NCBI RefSeq assembly: GCF_013368755.1
Contig: NC_049561.1
Location: 3,782,001 to 3,846,000 of the forward strand
Direction: 5' to 3'
DNA: 64,000 nucleotides
Source of the DNA: Talaromyces rugulosus
Lineage: Eukaryota > Ascomycota > Eurotiomycetes > Eurotiales > Trichocomaceae
The position numbers and the translations under genes are program-made. This document shows positions 22,872-36,093 of this stretch, one piece after another. Numbering within the stretch: position 1 is the stretch's first letter; each line of letters begins with the position of its first letter. The notes below the pieces were generated by a model that did not search any database, was not told the DNA's origin, and worked only from the letters and a program-made list of their open reading frames with translations.

Positions 22872-24572
22872 GACGGTTGTTCAATGACAATTGGGGAGGT
22901 CTGGCCACAGCTGGGATATATTTTATCTGAGCTATGCACAAGACTATGGCTGTACTGAACAATAAATTAGCTGGCTAGTCAATGATTAAATATTACTCTC
23001 TAAATACAACAGTTCCATCTAATTTTACGTACATGGCTGGCGGGTCTGTTCTTGTGCATCCCTTGGCAGCGCTTCTACATGTATTTTGCGGTGAAGATGG
23101 TTGCACCTTTCTCTTATGATGTCATTTTACAGCCACCTATGTCTACATCTTTCTCAATATCGTAATAAAAAATGATCTAGCTATGCAATACGGATACAGG
23201 CAAACCTACCTGCAAGCACCCCGCCCTTATAAGCAACTAGACACCTTATCCGTCTTGCTTAATGTTTCTTGTTGCCCACATAAATTCTAATATAAAAGGT
23301 CAGTTCCTACGAGGAAGGGTAAATTGACAATTTGTTATTGCAGCCTAGATTGAAAGAATGCTCGGGTCGGTGAAGAGAGTGATATATGGTAACATACAGC
23401 GCAACTTTCTATCTTACATATGTCGAAGGTAAGGAGTATTTTCTTCTTCCCGTGGCTGGCGGCGCCAGTCTGTTAGCGGTAGATAAATATGCTTCTCTTA
23501 TTAGCCTAGTGATCTTCACCGCTTCATTACTTACTGGTGAAGTATACGTAATACCGTACAGTACTGCAAAAGCAAAGAAAAGTTTATCCATTATTACCGC
23601 GAAACAAACAGAGTTCCGGATTATGGTTGATGATGGTCCAGGCCATGTCACAAAAAATATATTAATCTGCAAGGACCAACATGCAGGTTTTTGACAGCCT
23701 GGAAGGCTGAGTGACAAATTAGGCGCCGGATCGTGGGGATGGGCAGCCAGCCGCGCCATGTCAATGCAGTGATACGTAGTGATACATAATCCATACCATG
23801 GCGTCAGACCTATTAGCTGAGCCCCAGTTAGCTTTGACCAAGTGGCATGACCTTTACGTCTAGTTCCTGGCGGTATTGGAACCATACAACACGTCAACTA
23901 TTATTCATCCAACTAAAGTGGTTAGTTACCTCGATCCAATTGTTACAGTGCTGACCAGTGCCACCGTTCGCAGACCAGCAAACTAACCTTACTCTATGTG
24001 GAGAAATGGATTCGGGATACGGAGTAAATGAATAGATCTTCGCTCCACATCTGATACACTGGTATGCCCAAAATCTCATCAGAAATTTTTTCAGCCCGAA
24101 ATGATCGGATAGGTGGACAGCACACAAGTTTAGTAAGTCTCGATACCACCAGCCCTTGGAAACTGTCTGGAGAAAGAATTCCGTGGTTTGCAAAGTTATT
24201 TGCGCGAGATCTGCTATTTTCAAGAAATCCACTGGACAACCTTTAATCTGGACTTCACTTGACCGCTTGCAAGCAATTATCTAGGTGAGTCAACGCCTAT
24301 CAAACTGTTCAAGGCGATGCTGCACATAGCCCATAACAAATTCCAACCGATAGGCTCCAATCACCACGCATTTCTCGCTCTGCAATGTAGCGCTTTGTTT
24401 CTCCGGCTCCCGTGCCTTATTCTAATTATCACAAACCCTAAAATACTATATTGATAGCGATAACTCCCACTCGGAATATGCCTCTCGTTTCCGACTCGTT
24501 CTAAGCGACGTGTAACAGGAAACCGATACTAATTCCAGAGCAAGGCTTTTTTTTTTTTTTTTTTTTTTCAAA
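22872..24572. other. Gene-free stretch of 1.7 kb
   Basis: Only short overlapping open frames on both strands are present (for example 23386-23694 plus, 23409-23897 minus, 23894-24232 minus). None shows a recognisable domain, signal peptide or convincing splice context. A run of about 22 T (24547-24568) abuts the NLR gene's stop codon. Confidence 0.4.
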
Positions 24573-27500
24573 TCATGTCCAGGCTCGTTCCAGCTGAGAT
24601 ATGAATTCGTCAGTAGAAAGCACCTCTACCCCACGTATAATCTCATTTTCTCCAGGAAGAGCCGTTGGCGCAGGAATATTTAACCATTCATGACTAGGGT
24701 CACATGCGTGGGTAGGAATAGACTCCTTTTTCATGTTATTAAGGCATGCCTGACAGAGTGTCGCACCGCAATAGCAGCAGACGTTGGAATGGATCAAGTT
24801 TCCCCATGCTCTAAGGCAGATATCACAGTGCCACAGTACGTCGACCTCGGCATATACAAGCCACGGAGATACCATGTGGTGTCCTTCAGATGTCGAAGTA
24901 TCATCTCGAGTTGGCAATTTGGTATGAGCAAATTGTAGAGCGGCTATAGCGTCGTCATTATCACCAGCCATAGCAAGTACCCTTCCCAGAGAAATATAGA
25001 CAGGCATGTCGTTATATGGATATACATCACAGAGCATCTGCAGTGCCTGCTTAATATAGGGCTTGAAGTAATCCTTCGCATGCGTTTCTCGGCCATGAAT
25101 TCGGTGCCAGACTCCCATATACATGGCCGAGAGATTGCCCAAAAGAGCATCGGTGCCTAACAGTGTAGACATAGCATCCATGCAAATTTTCTCAAGCTCT
25201 TGTATGATGGCAGGCTGTAATTCTTCATTTGTATTTAAAGCTCTGGAGAACAGACGAAATGACTTCTCCGAGCAGACACGATTCTTACACGTGACATAAT
25301 CGCCGTACTGAAGCGCCAAGGGGGTTCTGCGCTTGGTCATGAGCCTATTCCAAATGAGAAGAGTCTTATCTTCCTCATTCAAAAACTTGTAGTACAGGTA
25401 TGCCAAGGATTCTTCAAGACACATGACTGTAACATCTCTCATTTTAAAACAGGCCATCGACCCTTTATATTTACTCTCCAGCCACTGCAACTCACCGGTT
25501 TCCTTGGCTGCAACTGCAAGTGTTGAGAAAAAGTGTGCGTTGTTCAAGTTATCATTAAAACAGTCGTAGAGAAACGATGTGCCGTAAAAGTGCCTTTCGT
25601 CCAGGCTCTTGATTAGTTGCATTATCCCCTTATAGTTTGGCTCGGGTAATGAAAGCAGGATCCGGAGAGCGGCTGGAAGGGCTTTGAAAATGTAATAGCT
25701 GCTCCGGTCGTCAAGATCCAAGCAAACGCAGTAGAGCCAGTGAAGAGCATTTTCGCAGTCTTCTTGTCGGGCGTAGCTTATCCCTATGCTGTAGCGAACA
25801 CTAGCTACGTCCATATAAAGGACAAATTCAGGATCGGTCGTCTCACGGTCCTCGTTTTCCAACTTCAGCTCCTCATACCGTGACTCGCACTCCTTAAGCA
25901 GCCGGATTGCATCGTCCAGCCTTCCCTGGATCCCATAAAGTTCTGCGAGATTCTTTTTGGCAGTCCACCGAATTGGTTGCAGCTTTAACGCGGACTCCAT
26001 ATATTCAATAGCGGCGTCATAATGCTCCAAAAGCTGGAGACATAACCCAACTTGTTCACACCAGCATGCATCTTCTTCTAGTTGCGCCCATCTAGCCGTT
26101 ACAAGCACTGTTTCGATGGATGGAGATTCAGGCTTGTTTTCGGTATTCCCACCCTGCAACAGGGTAACCACATTCAAAATTGCCTTCATACATTCATAAG
26201 GTACTCGAATGCTATATTGATTTTCCACAAGCCACACTCTAGCCGCTTCACGGGCCAGGGGCACGAAGACTTGGGCAGGTGTTCTTAAGCATTCCTGTAT
26301 CCATATCCACATATCTTCATTTTCGATCTTATCGATAAACTCTTTATCAGCAAGGAATGTAGCGATGAGTTCCATGTTTTCGCGACTAATGACTTTGATA
26401 ATGTGCAAAATATTCTCCTCGAACATTCCCAAATCAACGTGCCCAAGTATTTGGCAAAGTAAAATTCCAGCTTCTCCTTTATCCTGTGCATCAACGCTGG
26501 GTAGGTGATTGACCACTTGTTTCAAGTGATTGGTCCAATGGCGAACTGCATATGAATATACTCCAGATATCATATAATAGGCTCCGGCTGCAGGACGGTA
26601 AACTATCCATTCCAGACACAGTTTCAACGTAGTCGCTCGCGCCTGGACGATGTCGACACCAACCCTAATGGAACTGTCGCCTGCACATACCTTCGAATGA
26701 CTTGGATTGCGCAAGTAGTCGCCAATCGATGCGTGGCAGAAGACTACCGTAGTTGTATACGGCTGTGAACTGAAACTCTGCTCTTGCTCCCGCTCCGACG
26801 TCCCATCGCTGTCTGACTCGTTCTCGTCCGAGAACATCCCCTTACTTTGCAGATCTGCGGTGGTTAATCCGTCCTCTCGATTGAGAAGGAATAATGAAGC
26901 AAATTGTGTACGCAGAGTCGTTTCTAGATCAAGAATACGATCACCATATTCTGATTCTAGTGCCAACGCCTCATTAAGCTCGCGCACAGTTAGGGGTCTG
27001 TCTGCGCACGTCACCCACATAAGTATGGTATTGAGATCAGCCGCTTGCTCTTCAGACAGTATGTCACTAAATGTCTCCAGGACGTGTTGCAACATCTTAT
27101 CCAGCCCTTTAGGCGCTTTGTTCAGGCTTTCTAGGATGCTACTAGTCCTAGTTTTTGTGTTCAGCTCCCTGAGCATCAAATCAGCCCAGAGAAACATTCC
27201 CTGGGACTTCTCTATTAGTGTAGTCTCGATTTCTAGTCGTTGTAGCTCTGGAACCCGACTTAGCACACGCGATTTATGGATTCGGTTTTGCACGTAAGTC
27301 GCGATATCCGTTGAATTCTTCGATGAGTCCACGTGGATTGTTGGCACAGTTTCTTCCAAAGCGTCTGCAATATCGTCCAATATTTCTGGCCGACCAACTA
27401 GAAGAATCCTTATGCTGAATGGATTGGAAGCTGTTAGGTGTCTTATTAGCTATCGGGAGAACTTGATATGAAGGGCGAAAAGAAGACTTACCATTCTCGG

Positions 27501-28922
27501 CGTCTGACAACAATTCCAAGAATGTTTGGCGATCGTTTTTGAATGCCTCATCAACACCATCAAAGACCAATAATGCAATATGATCTCTTCGCTGACTAGT
27601 GTCGAAGTAATAGTCCTCAAAAAGAGTCTGCCACGTGCTCTGAATGGTCTCGATTTCGGCAGGTGAGTGACAGTTGGAATCAATATACTTTCTATACAGA
27701 GGGTCGTTCTGATATATTTGGAATGCCATGTCCCTCAACGCAAGATGGAAACTTCTTGTCTTTGGGTCGCTATCTCTAAAAAAGAAATATCCGACAGAAA
27801 TAGGAGATGAAGAATTGAGAGGTTGGTCCTGCAGGAATGAGATGATGTTCTGTGCGATGAAAGTCTTGCCATTTCCTGGGCTTCCAGATATCCATAGCAC
27901 CGGCTTGTCACACTCCCCTATCCACTTCTGGAATAGTCGTTCATTGCGAATCCAGTCCCCAGTACCTGGAACACGCAGCTTGGCAATCCGCCGATACATA
28001 TCTCGTGGGTAGACAGACGGCTGTAAAATACCTTTTATGCGGTCGATGTTCCGCTGTGTTTTCGTATCAACCACATCTTGCATCCCCTGGCGGAACTCAT
28101 CGCGTAAGTCCCGAAGACCAGAGCTAACCTGGTCCATCTGAATATGGGTATCCTCGACAATGGTCTTTGTTTGTTCCGCTGCTTGACCCATATTTCTAAG
28201 CATGTGCCCCGTTTTCTTCACCTCTGTCAACGTCTCGGCGGCAACCAGCCGGTGCTCGCCTTGACAGAGTCTGTCAAGCTTGCCCAGAAGGTCCTGTAGC
28301 GTTTCATCTTGTCCTCGTAAAGCATTTTTGGTGAAATGCAGTACGCGTCCAAGGGAGCCGCGTTTGATGACTTTCGCTGACTGGCCGAACACCTGAAGCA
28401 AGATTGCCAGGATTTCGGCTACTTTTGATTGAAGTTCTGGTTCGAGGCTTCCTCGACTATATATCTTGAGCCGGCCAAGAAAGTCCTAATTTTGGTGATG
28501 CACTTCGGTTAGTTGGGTTGTGCACTACAGGTCGCAACTTCGTCATGTATGTTCCTCACCTTGAGGGTCTCAAAAAGATCTAGAATTGCACCGTATGATT
28601 CCGACACCCCCTTGGCGGCACCTACCAGATACTTAACCGCACCAAAGCATACTTTGGCTGGGAAAAACGTGGACAAGGCGTCACCAGCCAAGTCTGCGAA
28701 AGCCTCGATAGGTCGACAGACAGCAGCGACGGTGCTGAAAATCTGCGATCGCTTCTCCCGAAAGGCTTTGAAATCGCTATTTTGTTTGTCTAACGACGAG
28801 AGGAGATCATCAGCCGTAGCGGGGTGAGCCAGCGAAGGGTCGTCCAGGTCCTCATTTGTCGCTGTCCGGTATTGATCCTTTGCCTGCTTCCATATCACTG
28901 CGAATCGAGCCCTCTCCTCCAT
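24573..28922 (-). CDS. NLR-type STAND protein (NACHT, TPR-like repeats, C-terminal Cys-rich finger)
   Basis: Three exons (28922-28560, 28485-27492, 27430-24573) give 1,404 residues. The N-terminal 120 residues (AFREKRSQIFS, PIEAFADLAGDAL, FGAVKYLVGAAKGVS) resemble the helical Goodbye-like or NACHT-associated N-domain of fungal NLRs. A coiled linker follows, then a P-loop GSPGNGKT (about residue 322), Walker B LLVFDGVDEA (about 432) and RILLVGRPEI. A winged-helix region and TPR-like helices (YDAAIEYMESALKLQP, GRLDDAIRLLKECE) come next. A C-terminal finger at about 1320-1370 has C-x2-C, then CC-x2-C-x4-C-x2-C and a final C/H-HEWL, as in other fungal TPR-NLRs. Such proteins act in non-self recognition and programmed cell death. 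The intact frame argues for function. The ligand is unknown. Confidence 0.88.
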
Positions 28923-29497
28923 GACTAGTATCTACGTGAAGGGGTATAGTTGGTGAACAAACAATTCTGTGATTCCTTGGAATTGAAATTATTCCCGACA
29001 AGATAGGTGGAGGGGGCTCAGCGGCTGAGTGGCTGAGTATGCAGCCAGTGATTAGCGGATAGAGACCGGCATTTTTGTAGTTGGCACAAATAGTTCGATT
29101 TCCGAAAAACAACGCAGCGAAAAATATTAAATTTAAAAGTTAGTATCTTATCAGCCAAGCCTAGTAACCAAATACTCAAGCCACGAAAGAGATCCGGTGA
29201 GAATGAGCTAAAGGATGAACCTGACCGAAGAAATCAGGCTGCAATAAACCGACAGTATGTCCAATTGGTATTGTTTCAATGGACCTTATATTTTTGTTTC
29301 AATATTTTAGTATCTATCTCCAATAGTCACACAGAAATCTATCATGCCACATCTCTCATGAATTATTTCACGGCGCTCAAATCGCTCACATGCTATATTG
29401 AACATTTCTCGTCACTTTTCTTCACTCGGTATGCTTTTGTCGTCAAGTCTTCCTCCCCCTTGGCATCTGGCTCATGCTTGACGACATTGTCGATATC
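28923..29497. other. Intergenic, no gene recognised
   Basis: NLR upstream region and 3' flank of the MFS transporter. The short frames present show no recognisable content. Confidence 0.4.
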
Positions 29498-31212
29498 CTA
29501 CTCCGATACGCGGCCGGCTGTGGCAGATTGTTGAACATCTCCTTTCTCGAAATCACCTTGCTGGGGCGATACAGTGTTTTCCGACGGCGAACTGTCTGTT
29601 CCTTCAGCCTGAACAGCACCGCGTGATTCATTCTGACGCTGCGGTTGAGCAGAATCATCACCATCCTCATCGTGTTTGTTTCTCAGGTCGATGCCTCCTC
29701 GCCAACCCAACCACCGCGTCTCCTTCGGTCCTCTGAGAAGCAAAATAACCATCCCAGCGCCTATGAACCCTATATTCGCACTACCCGACAAGATCCATCC
29801 TCCTCTAGCATACAAATCGTTCCCTGCAGCCGTGCCCATGAGCTGGCCGCAAAAGACAGATACCATGTACGCTGTATTCACGCGACTTGCCGCCTTGGGT
29901 TCAACCCCGTAAATGGCCGTGCGGTTGGCGACTTGTGAAATCTGCTGACCGAAATCAAAAATAATGGCTTGTATAATAGGCCCCGCAACGGTGATTTTGC
30001 CTGTATATGTACCAATTGCAATGCCAATGAGACAAAAGATCTGCCCTATGAGGACGGAGACATGGGTGTGGAATTTATCGGTGAATCTGTTTGCGAAAAA
30101 GGGGCCGGAGAGCATGGGAACAATGCCGGCGAGCGCGAAGAGGCCAATTACCACGGTGGAATAATTATATGGGTCTCCCGATAGCAGAAATGTAAGGGTG
30201 GTCCAAAAGGAAGTAAAAGTCGACGAAACAAAGAAGCCAATCAGGCAAGACTGAACCAGCTGGGGATGCTTCACAATGAGCCCTAGAATACTAAAGAGCA
30301 TGCGGAAATAGTTCATGCCCTTGTTCGTTTGCGGATAGTCGGGCATGCAGAACCAAAGGAGTACGAGAATGACGTATTGCAGGGCAAATGACATCCAGTA
30401 CACGTTGCGCCAGGACGAGTAGTTGGCGATAATTCCAGACAGCAGACGGGCTATGAGAATCCCGAGCAGCAGACCAGAGACCACGATGGCAATTGCTGTA
30501 GCTCGGCGATTAGGGGCTGCGAGCTGGCTGACTAGGGGAAGCATGATTTGCTAATAATGCATGTCAATATTACCTTCATATTTTCACCAAAATCAAAAAA
30601 CTAACCGGAGTCACTGTTGTCACACTCATAATGCAGTTCAGTGCAACAAAGGCTTCAAAGCTCTTAGTCAGGCAGAGGCCCAATGATATCGTGGCTGTAA
30701 ATGCCATCAAGAGCAGCACAAACGGCCGACGCTTAACAATGTCGCCCATGGGGCAGAGAAACAGCAGGCCTGCAGCGTACCCAGCCTGGGCCACAGTAGG
30801 TATTGTACTAGCTCGCTCCTGGGTGATATCGAATGAGATGGCCATGATGTTCAGGAGCGGGTGAGAGTAGTAAAGATTCGCGACCTGTGTATAATCAGGA
30901 ACTGGTTAGACATGTACATGATGTTCATAAGAAGAAATCACATACGGTAAATGTGCACGCGATTCCAAACAGGATATTCAACGCCAGTGTAAGTTTGGGC
31001 GGATTTTCGGGGTCGTACCGACATGCTGGCGGGACCCAGGTGACGATATACCATATCCGACTCATTATTCCAGCAGTGGGTTTACCATCTATGCCTTTGG
31101 CCGATACCTCTGGCACAACCTGTGATTCTGGTGATGGTGCTGTTGCATCTTGGTTATTCGCAGCCGCGGAATGACTGTGACTGTTGTCATTGCTGTCATT
31201 GGAAATACCCAT
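29498..31212 (-). CDS. MFS transporter (DHA1-like)
   Basis: Three exons (31212-30946, 30884-30606, 30550-29498) encode 532 residues. A polar N-terminal tail of about 70 residues precedes roughly twelve membrane segments. The loop after TM2 reads CPMGDIVKRRPFV, a GxxxDxxxRR-type MFS signature. TM4-5 contain AIVVSGLLLGILIARLLSG, the G-x3-GPxxGG-like antiporter motif in degenerate form. The C-terminus is a long acidic and polar tail after RGPKETRWLGW. Fungal proteins of this shape are often annotated as multidrug or metabolite exporters. It is divergent from an alcohol dehydrogenase over about 1.2 kb, so co-regulation is possible but not shown. Confidence 0.88.
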
Positions 31213-32455
31213 CTGGTTGAGTATTCCCGGTGATTCGGAGTGAAAGAAGAAAAATTTTTTAAAAAGCGTCTGGATGTCTTTTTTTAACGGTTTCGAAAAC
31301 AGAAAATATCCAATTCGTTATACGTATCGGGAAATAACGATACACGCTTTGAAGATAAATGACAGAAAAAACAGAATATATCCTCCATACTGAAAAAACC
31401 CCAAACCAAACCCTCCAAAACAAACCCGAAGAAGAAAAAAAGAGAAAGAAAATTCGAACGTCTCCGGGGTGTTGGTTTGCTCGCTAGCGTTGCACCGAGC
31501 GATAACGGTTTTTCGCTTTACCCAAAGCGGACTCTGGGCATGGTGCAATCACGACGCAATAGCAATTATCGTCGCACCCAGTTCAGTTTTGAATTGCGAC
31601 AAGCTGATATTTTCCGGCGCAACGGTCGGGCATTTAAAACGACTTCAAGATTTTCGCGTAACATGGTAATTAGCTCAATCCGCTTGGCTGTGTTACGAGA
31701 GCGCATGTGATAGCAGGTTAATGCATGTATATATTACGTGTATTTATTAGTTTGGCCAGATCCAAGTTCAACATTAATATTCAGTCTTATCTTTATAAAT
31801 AATAATAAACACCATTTAATCACATCACAACACAATCCGATCCCCCCCGCGCGGGGGACAAGCCCCTTCGTCCTGCAAACAGCATGCCATACATCCGAAA
31901 CCACGCTCCGTTGGTCCGCTGACTCGGCCCCAGCAATGATAAAAAAAACAAAAAAAAAAAACAACACACGATGCAATCAATCAGCAAATCTCATCTATAG
32001 CCTAGAAGCTAGCTTTTGAATAGTACAGCTTCAAAGCCCACTGCTAGGCCCCCTAACTAGGTGGGGCTCGTGTCGAACCACCAGTCCCTTTCCCCCGCAT
32101 TAATCCTGATTCGCCCTCTTCGAATCGAAGTTTCTAGCTAAAACCTGAAAAATGACAGATCCAGAAACTACAAAAGGATATCATTGGATTTCACTCGCAG
32201 TATCTCCGGTCACCCGAGTGCGGGGTGGTGTCAGTGAGCTCTCTGAGTTCGCAGCTGTGGATCATTGTTAGTGGCGAAATTACCCGATTAGGAAATAATA
32301 GATGTTGTTGCTGTTTCCGGAGTAAGGGATCTCTGGATTCTATAAAAGGGACCAGTTACCCCGGTTGACTCGAGAATTATAATTCAATTATACGATATAC
32401 ATTGCAATTCATCTATAAAACTCTTCTCAACAACATCGAATTTACCTGAGACAAA
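31213..32455. promoter_or_regulatory. Divergent MFS/alcohol dehydrogenase intergenic region
   Basis: No gene is supported here. A perfect 14-bp GC palindrome (CCCCCGCGCGGGGG) lies at 31844-31857 in AT-rich surroundings. A consensus TATA box (TATAAAAGGG, 32341-32350) lies 115 bp before the dehydrogenase start. CT/TC-rich and A-rich tracts precede both genes. Confidence 0.45.
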
Positions 32456-33634
32456 ATGGCCATTCCAAAGACACAATGGGCGCAGGTGCTGGAACGCCAC
32501 GGAGAAGGAGTTACCTACAAACAAATCCCCGTCCCCGAACCCGGCCCGGATGAAGTTCTTGTAAACATCAAATACTCTGGTGTCTGCCACACAGATCTGC
32601 ACGCGGTCAAGGGCGACTGGCCGCTCGAACGCAAACTGCCTCTGGTCGGTGGCCACGAAGGCGCCGGCATCGTGGTTGCCAAGGGCAGTCTGGCCACTGG
32701 CATTGAAATCGGCGACCATGCCGGTGTGAAATGGCTGAATGGGTCCTGTCTATCCTGCGAATTTTGTCGCAAGTCCGACGAGCCGCTATGCGCAAAGGCT
32801 TTGCTTTCCGGATACACCGTCGATGGCACTTTTCAACAGTACTCTATCGCCAAGGCGGCACATGTCTCCAAGATTCCCAAACATGTAGCCCTGGACGCTA
32901 TTGCGCCGGTGCTCTGTGCCGGTGTGACCGTCTACAAGGGGCTGAAGGAGTCTGGGGCGCGTCCGGGAGAGACGGTGGCCATTGTCGGTGCCGGGGGTGG
33001 ATTGGGATCACTTGCTCAGCAGTATGCCAAAGCAATGGGCCTTCACATTGTTGCCATTGACGGCGGGGACGAGAAAAAGGCCATGTGTGAATCGTTGGGA
33101 GCAGAGGTATACACAACCCACCGTCATCACCACTTGGCAAAAAAAAACTAACAAACTATATCCAGGCATACGTCGACTTCACCAAATCCAAGGATCTCGT
33201 CAAAGACGTCCAAAAGGCCACGCCCGACGGCCTCGGCCCACACGCTGTCATCCTCGTCGCCGTCAGCGAGCTCCCCTTCCAACAAGCAGCAGACTACGTG
33301 CGCTCACGCGGCACCATCGTGGCCATCGGCCTACCGGCGAATGCATTCCTCAAAGCCCCCGTGTTCAACACTGTAGTGCGCATGATCACGATCAAGGGAA
33401 GTTATGTTGGCAACCGGCAAGATGGAGACGAGGCGATTGACTTTTTCGCGCGGGGATTGATCAAGTCACCCTTTAAGACGGTGCCGTTGTCTGAGTTGGG
33501 CAAGGTGTACGAGTTGATGGGTTCGTTAATCTCTTTTTTTTTGATGCATTTTTGGATGGATATTTCTTTTGCTAACTTTTTGTCCAGAACAAGGAAAAAT
33601 TGCAGGTCGGTATGTGTTGGAGATGCCCAACTGA
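32456..33634 (+). CDS. Zinc-dependent alcohol dehydrogenase
   Basis: Three exons (32456-33106, 33166-33520, 33588-33634) give 350 residues, the length of yeast-type Adh1 tetrameric enzymes that interconvert ethanol and acetaldehyde with NAD. The catalytic zinc ligands lie in GVCHTDLHA and GGHEGAG. The structural zinc loop is C-x2-C-x2-C-x7-C ([15 protein letters not shown]). The nucleotide-binding GAGGGLG is followed by VAIDGG, whose Asp favours NAD over NADP. The last intron uses the unusual donor GTTCGT, but the join restores the family C-terminus [11 protein letters not shown] strong TATA box suggests high or inducible expression. Confidence 0.95.
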
Positions 33635-34019
33635 GTCTGTCTGTATTAGAATCAGTCAGGCCTTGATGCCGTTTCATGTTGATTTAGCAAATTTTATACG
33701 ACGAGTGATGAGTGTATTTGAATTTCATGGTGGTAGTTTATGGGCATATCACGGTTAGATTTTGACAAACAATCACAAAAATACCAATAGCAGATGCATA
33801 AATTTCAATGAGATACAACCGAGTTAAACCAGAATAATATTATTAACTGCTTTTCCCGAACGTTACTAAAACGAATATCGTGGTATGACAATCCCAAATT
33901 AACAGAGGAAGAAAAACTCTAAAAGAACGCTCAAACCCAATACCGAAAGCTCACAAATAAACCCGTTATACAGTCAAATAAACAAGGAGAAATTAAAAAA
34001 GTGACCAAAAAGGACTCAT
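33635..34019. other. Convergent 3' flanks
   Basis: AT-rich region between the dehydrogenase and PEX13 stop codons. No gene is seen. Confidence 0.45.
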
Positions 34020-35037
34020 TCACGAGTTAAAGGCGCTCTTCTGGAAGCTTTCAGGGGTGATGTCGCCCATCTTGCCACTAATGACAGGCTTGCTATCCTT
34101 TGTGACGGATGACATGCTTTGAGACCGTTGGGTTTCGTCTGCGTTGGTCATGGTGGCAGTCCGGCTGCCGGGGGCGCTGCTTAGGCTTGTTCCAGCAGTG
34201 ATAGCCGCTGTGGCAGGTCGTCGCTGGATGGTCTCGAGATACGGACTGGGCAGGTAGCCAACGCCGCCATCGCGAGCACGGCAACGCCACCATTCAGACG
34301 GGTTGCCCATGGGGTCAGATTTGCCGAGAACTGCAACAATGTCGCCCTTCTTCACGGCCAGGTCAATTCCTGATGTGTTTTGGGCATCAGGGGTATAATC
34401 GTATAGTACGCGGCAGAAATCGAGCTTGGTCGGATCCAGAGGAGCGTTCTGTGGCTCCCCGTTTGGCCCAATCAATTGCTGTCGACGAGCCTCCTCCTCT
34501 TGCGACCGAGCCGCCAAGGTACGAATCAACTTGCTCATTAAATAAGGCAGGCCAAATACGGCCAGGACGAACATAAAGAAGGGCTTCTTGGACGGGCGAG
34601 GAGGAGCTGGGCTGCCGTCAGGAAGCGTCGCCGGGGCAGATCGGCCGCTCAAGAAAGCGGAAAAGGCAGAGGGAGTCAAAGATGTGGCGTCCGCGGGGGG
34701 TGGACGGCCCGTGATTTTGGCGATTAATGTTCTGAACCATCGGATCAATGTGTATATTCCCAGGACCGAGCCCAGCGTGTTTCGTAGATTGCCGAATTGT
34801 TCTGCAACCGACACCATAGCTATATGCAAGTCAGAGCTTGTCGTGATAGTCGAAGACGGATCAAAACTTACCAAAGAAGGAGCTGTGCGTGGCCATGTAT
34901 GTACTTTCAAGCATCTGTGCAAAGCCTCCAAAAGCACCAACAATACTCTCAATCATCTGAAAGGTCGCAGCGGTACCCTGGCTGAACGAATTTGTCAAGC
35001 TATTTGGATCATTCGGGTCGCCAGGCATCCCGCCGTA

Positions 35038-35068
<31 letters not shown>

Positions 35069-35515
35069 CCTCCATACATGCCTCCCATGCCGCCCATGCC
35101 TCCATAGCCGCCGTATCCTCCTCCATACATGGAGCCCATGGAACCCAATCGCGAATATGGCGACGAATATCCGCCATATCCGCCATATGAACTATAAGGG
35201 CTAGCGCCGATTCTGTTGGCGCCGTATGGAGAGTAGTTCGAGGCTGTCTGGTTGACAACAGAGTTCAAGCTGTCAGGTCGTGATGGTAGCGAGGGAGAAG
35301 TCGTGGAAGCCGAGGCAGCAGGGGCTGTGGACGTCGCAGGCGCGGCAGTCGTCATTGCAGTCGCAGGGGAGGCCCCGACAGCAGGTGAGGCTACATTATT
35401 ATTTCAGTCAGTTGGAATGTATTAACATGCGACCAGTTTTAAAGGTGTATATCTTACCGGTCGCCGACCCAGCGGCCGCCCTCTCCCAGGGTTTGGGAGG
35501 CGATACGGACGCCAT
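34020..35515 (-). CDS. PEX13: Peroxin 13, peroxisomal docking protein
   Basis: Integral peroxisomal membrane protein of the import docking complex; its SH3 domain binds Pex14 and Pex5. Exons 35515-35458, 35390-34872 and 34819-34020 give 458 residues. The N-terminus MASVSPPKPWERA is the conserved Pex13 start. A glycine-, tyrosine- and methionine-rich region (repeated GGYGG/GGMGG, about residues 85-150) follows, then the membrane-associated core (FQMIESIVGAFGGFAQMLEST and a second hydrophobic segment FFMFVLAVFGLPYLMSKLI). The SH3 domain lies at about 325-390 with ALYDY-like VLYDYTP, WWRCR and GYLPSPYLE. The first exon lies in a short upstream segment and was placed by its phase-1 GTAAGA donor. 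Confidence 0.95.
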
Positions 35516-36093
35516 AGTTGCCAGTTATCTAGCAGCGGGCGACCATGGATCACTATCGAATTATCTGTCGCTATCGAGGAAAGGAATGCGACAATGATTC
35601 TTTGCGTGTTGGCGCAATATGCGTTGACAGGATGGAGTGAGTGGAGGAGAGGCGATGACGGACGAAGCGACTTTGCCGACGAGGAGAAGCTTGGCGGGGC
35701 GGAGCCACGTGAGATGCCGAGGATCTCGTTCGGGGTTGCCGACAGCCGCTGACACATCTTTACTCCCTAATATACTCTCATTATTATTCTGCATTGATCG
35801 CGATAGAGTGGCTGTACTCTGAATATTTCAGACAAAATGCATGAATCTTCCATTATAACTAGACTCTATTCTACAGGGCTACATTTCACCACACGAGACT
35901 GCCTACAGCACAATACACGGCACATCCACCACGATCACATGTCTGAATTCTCTAATGTATCAAAATCTACACAAAGAAATAACCACCGAGACCACAGGCG
36001 GCCGAATGTATTATACAGGTAAATCACGCTATGCAAATCACAAATACAGACCCCAACGCCTCGAAATCTATGCAGGGAAACAAAGAAACAAAA
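35516..36093. other. Intergenic, PEX13 upstream and ERO1 3' flank
   Basis: About 580 bp without a supported gene. The frames here are short and feature-free. Confidence 0.4.

Noticed and set aside
23386..23694. 102-codon plus-strand frame with a few hydrophobic residues
   Set aside because: No domain, start context or plausible introns; overlapping minus-strand frames are equally open.
32040..32110. TTCGAAC-containing GC-rich segment that might be a tRNA on the minus strand
   Set aside because: The flanking bases do not pair as a T-arm, and no cloverleaf is possible.
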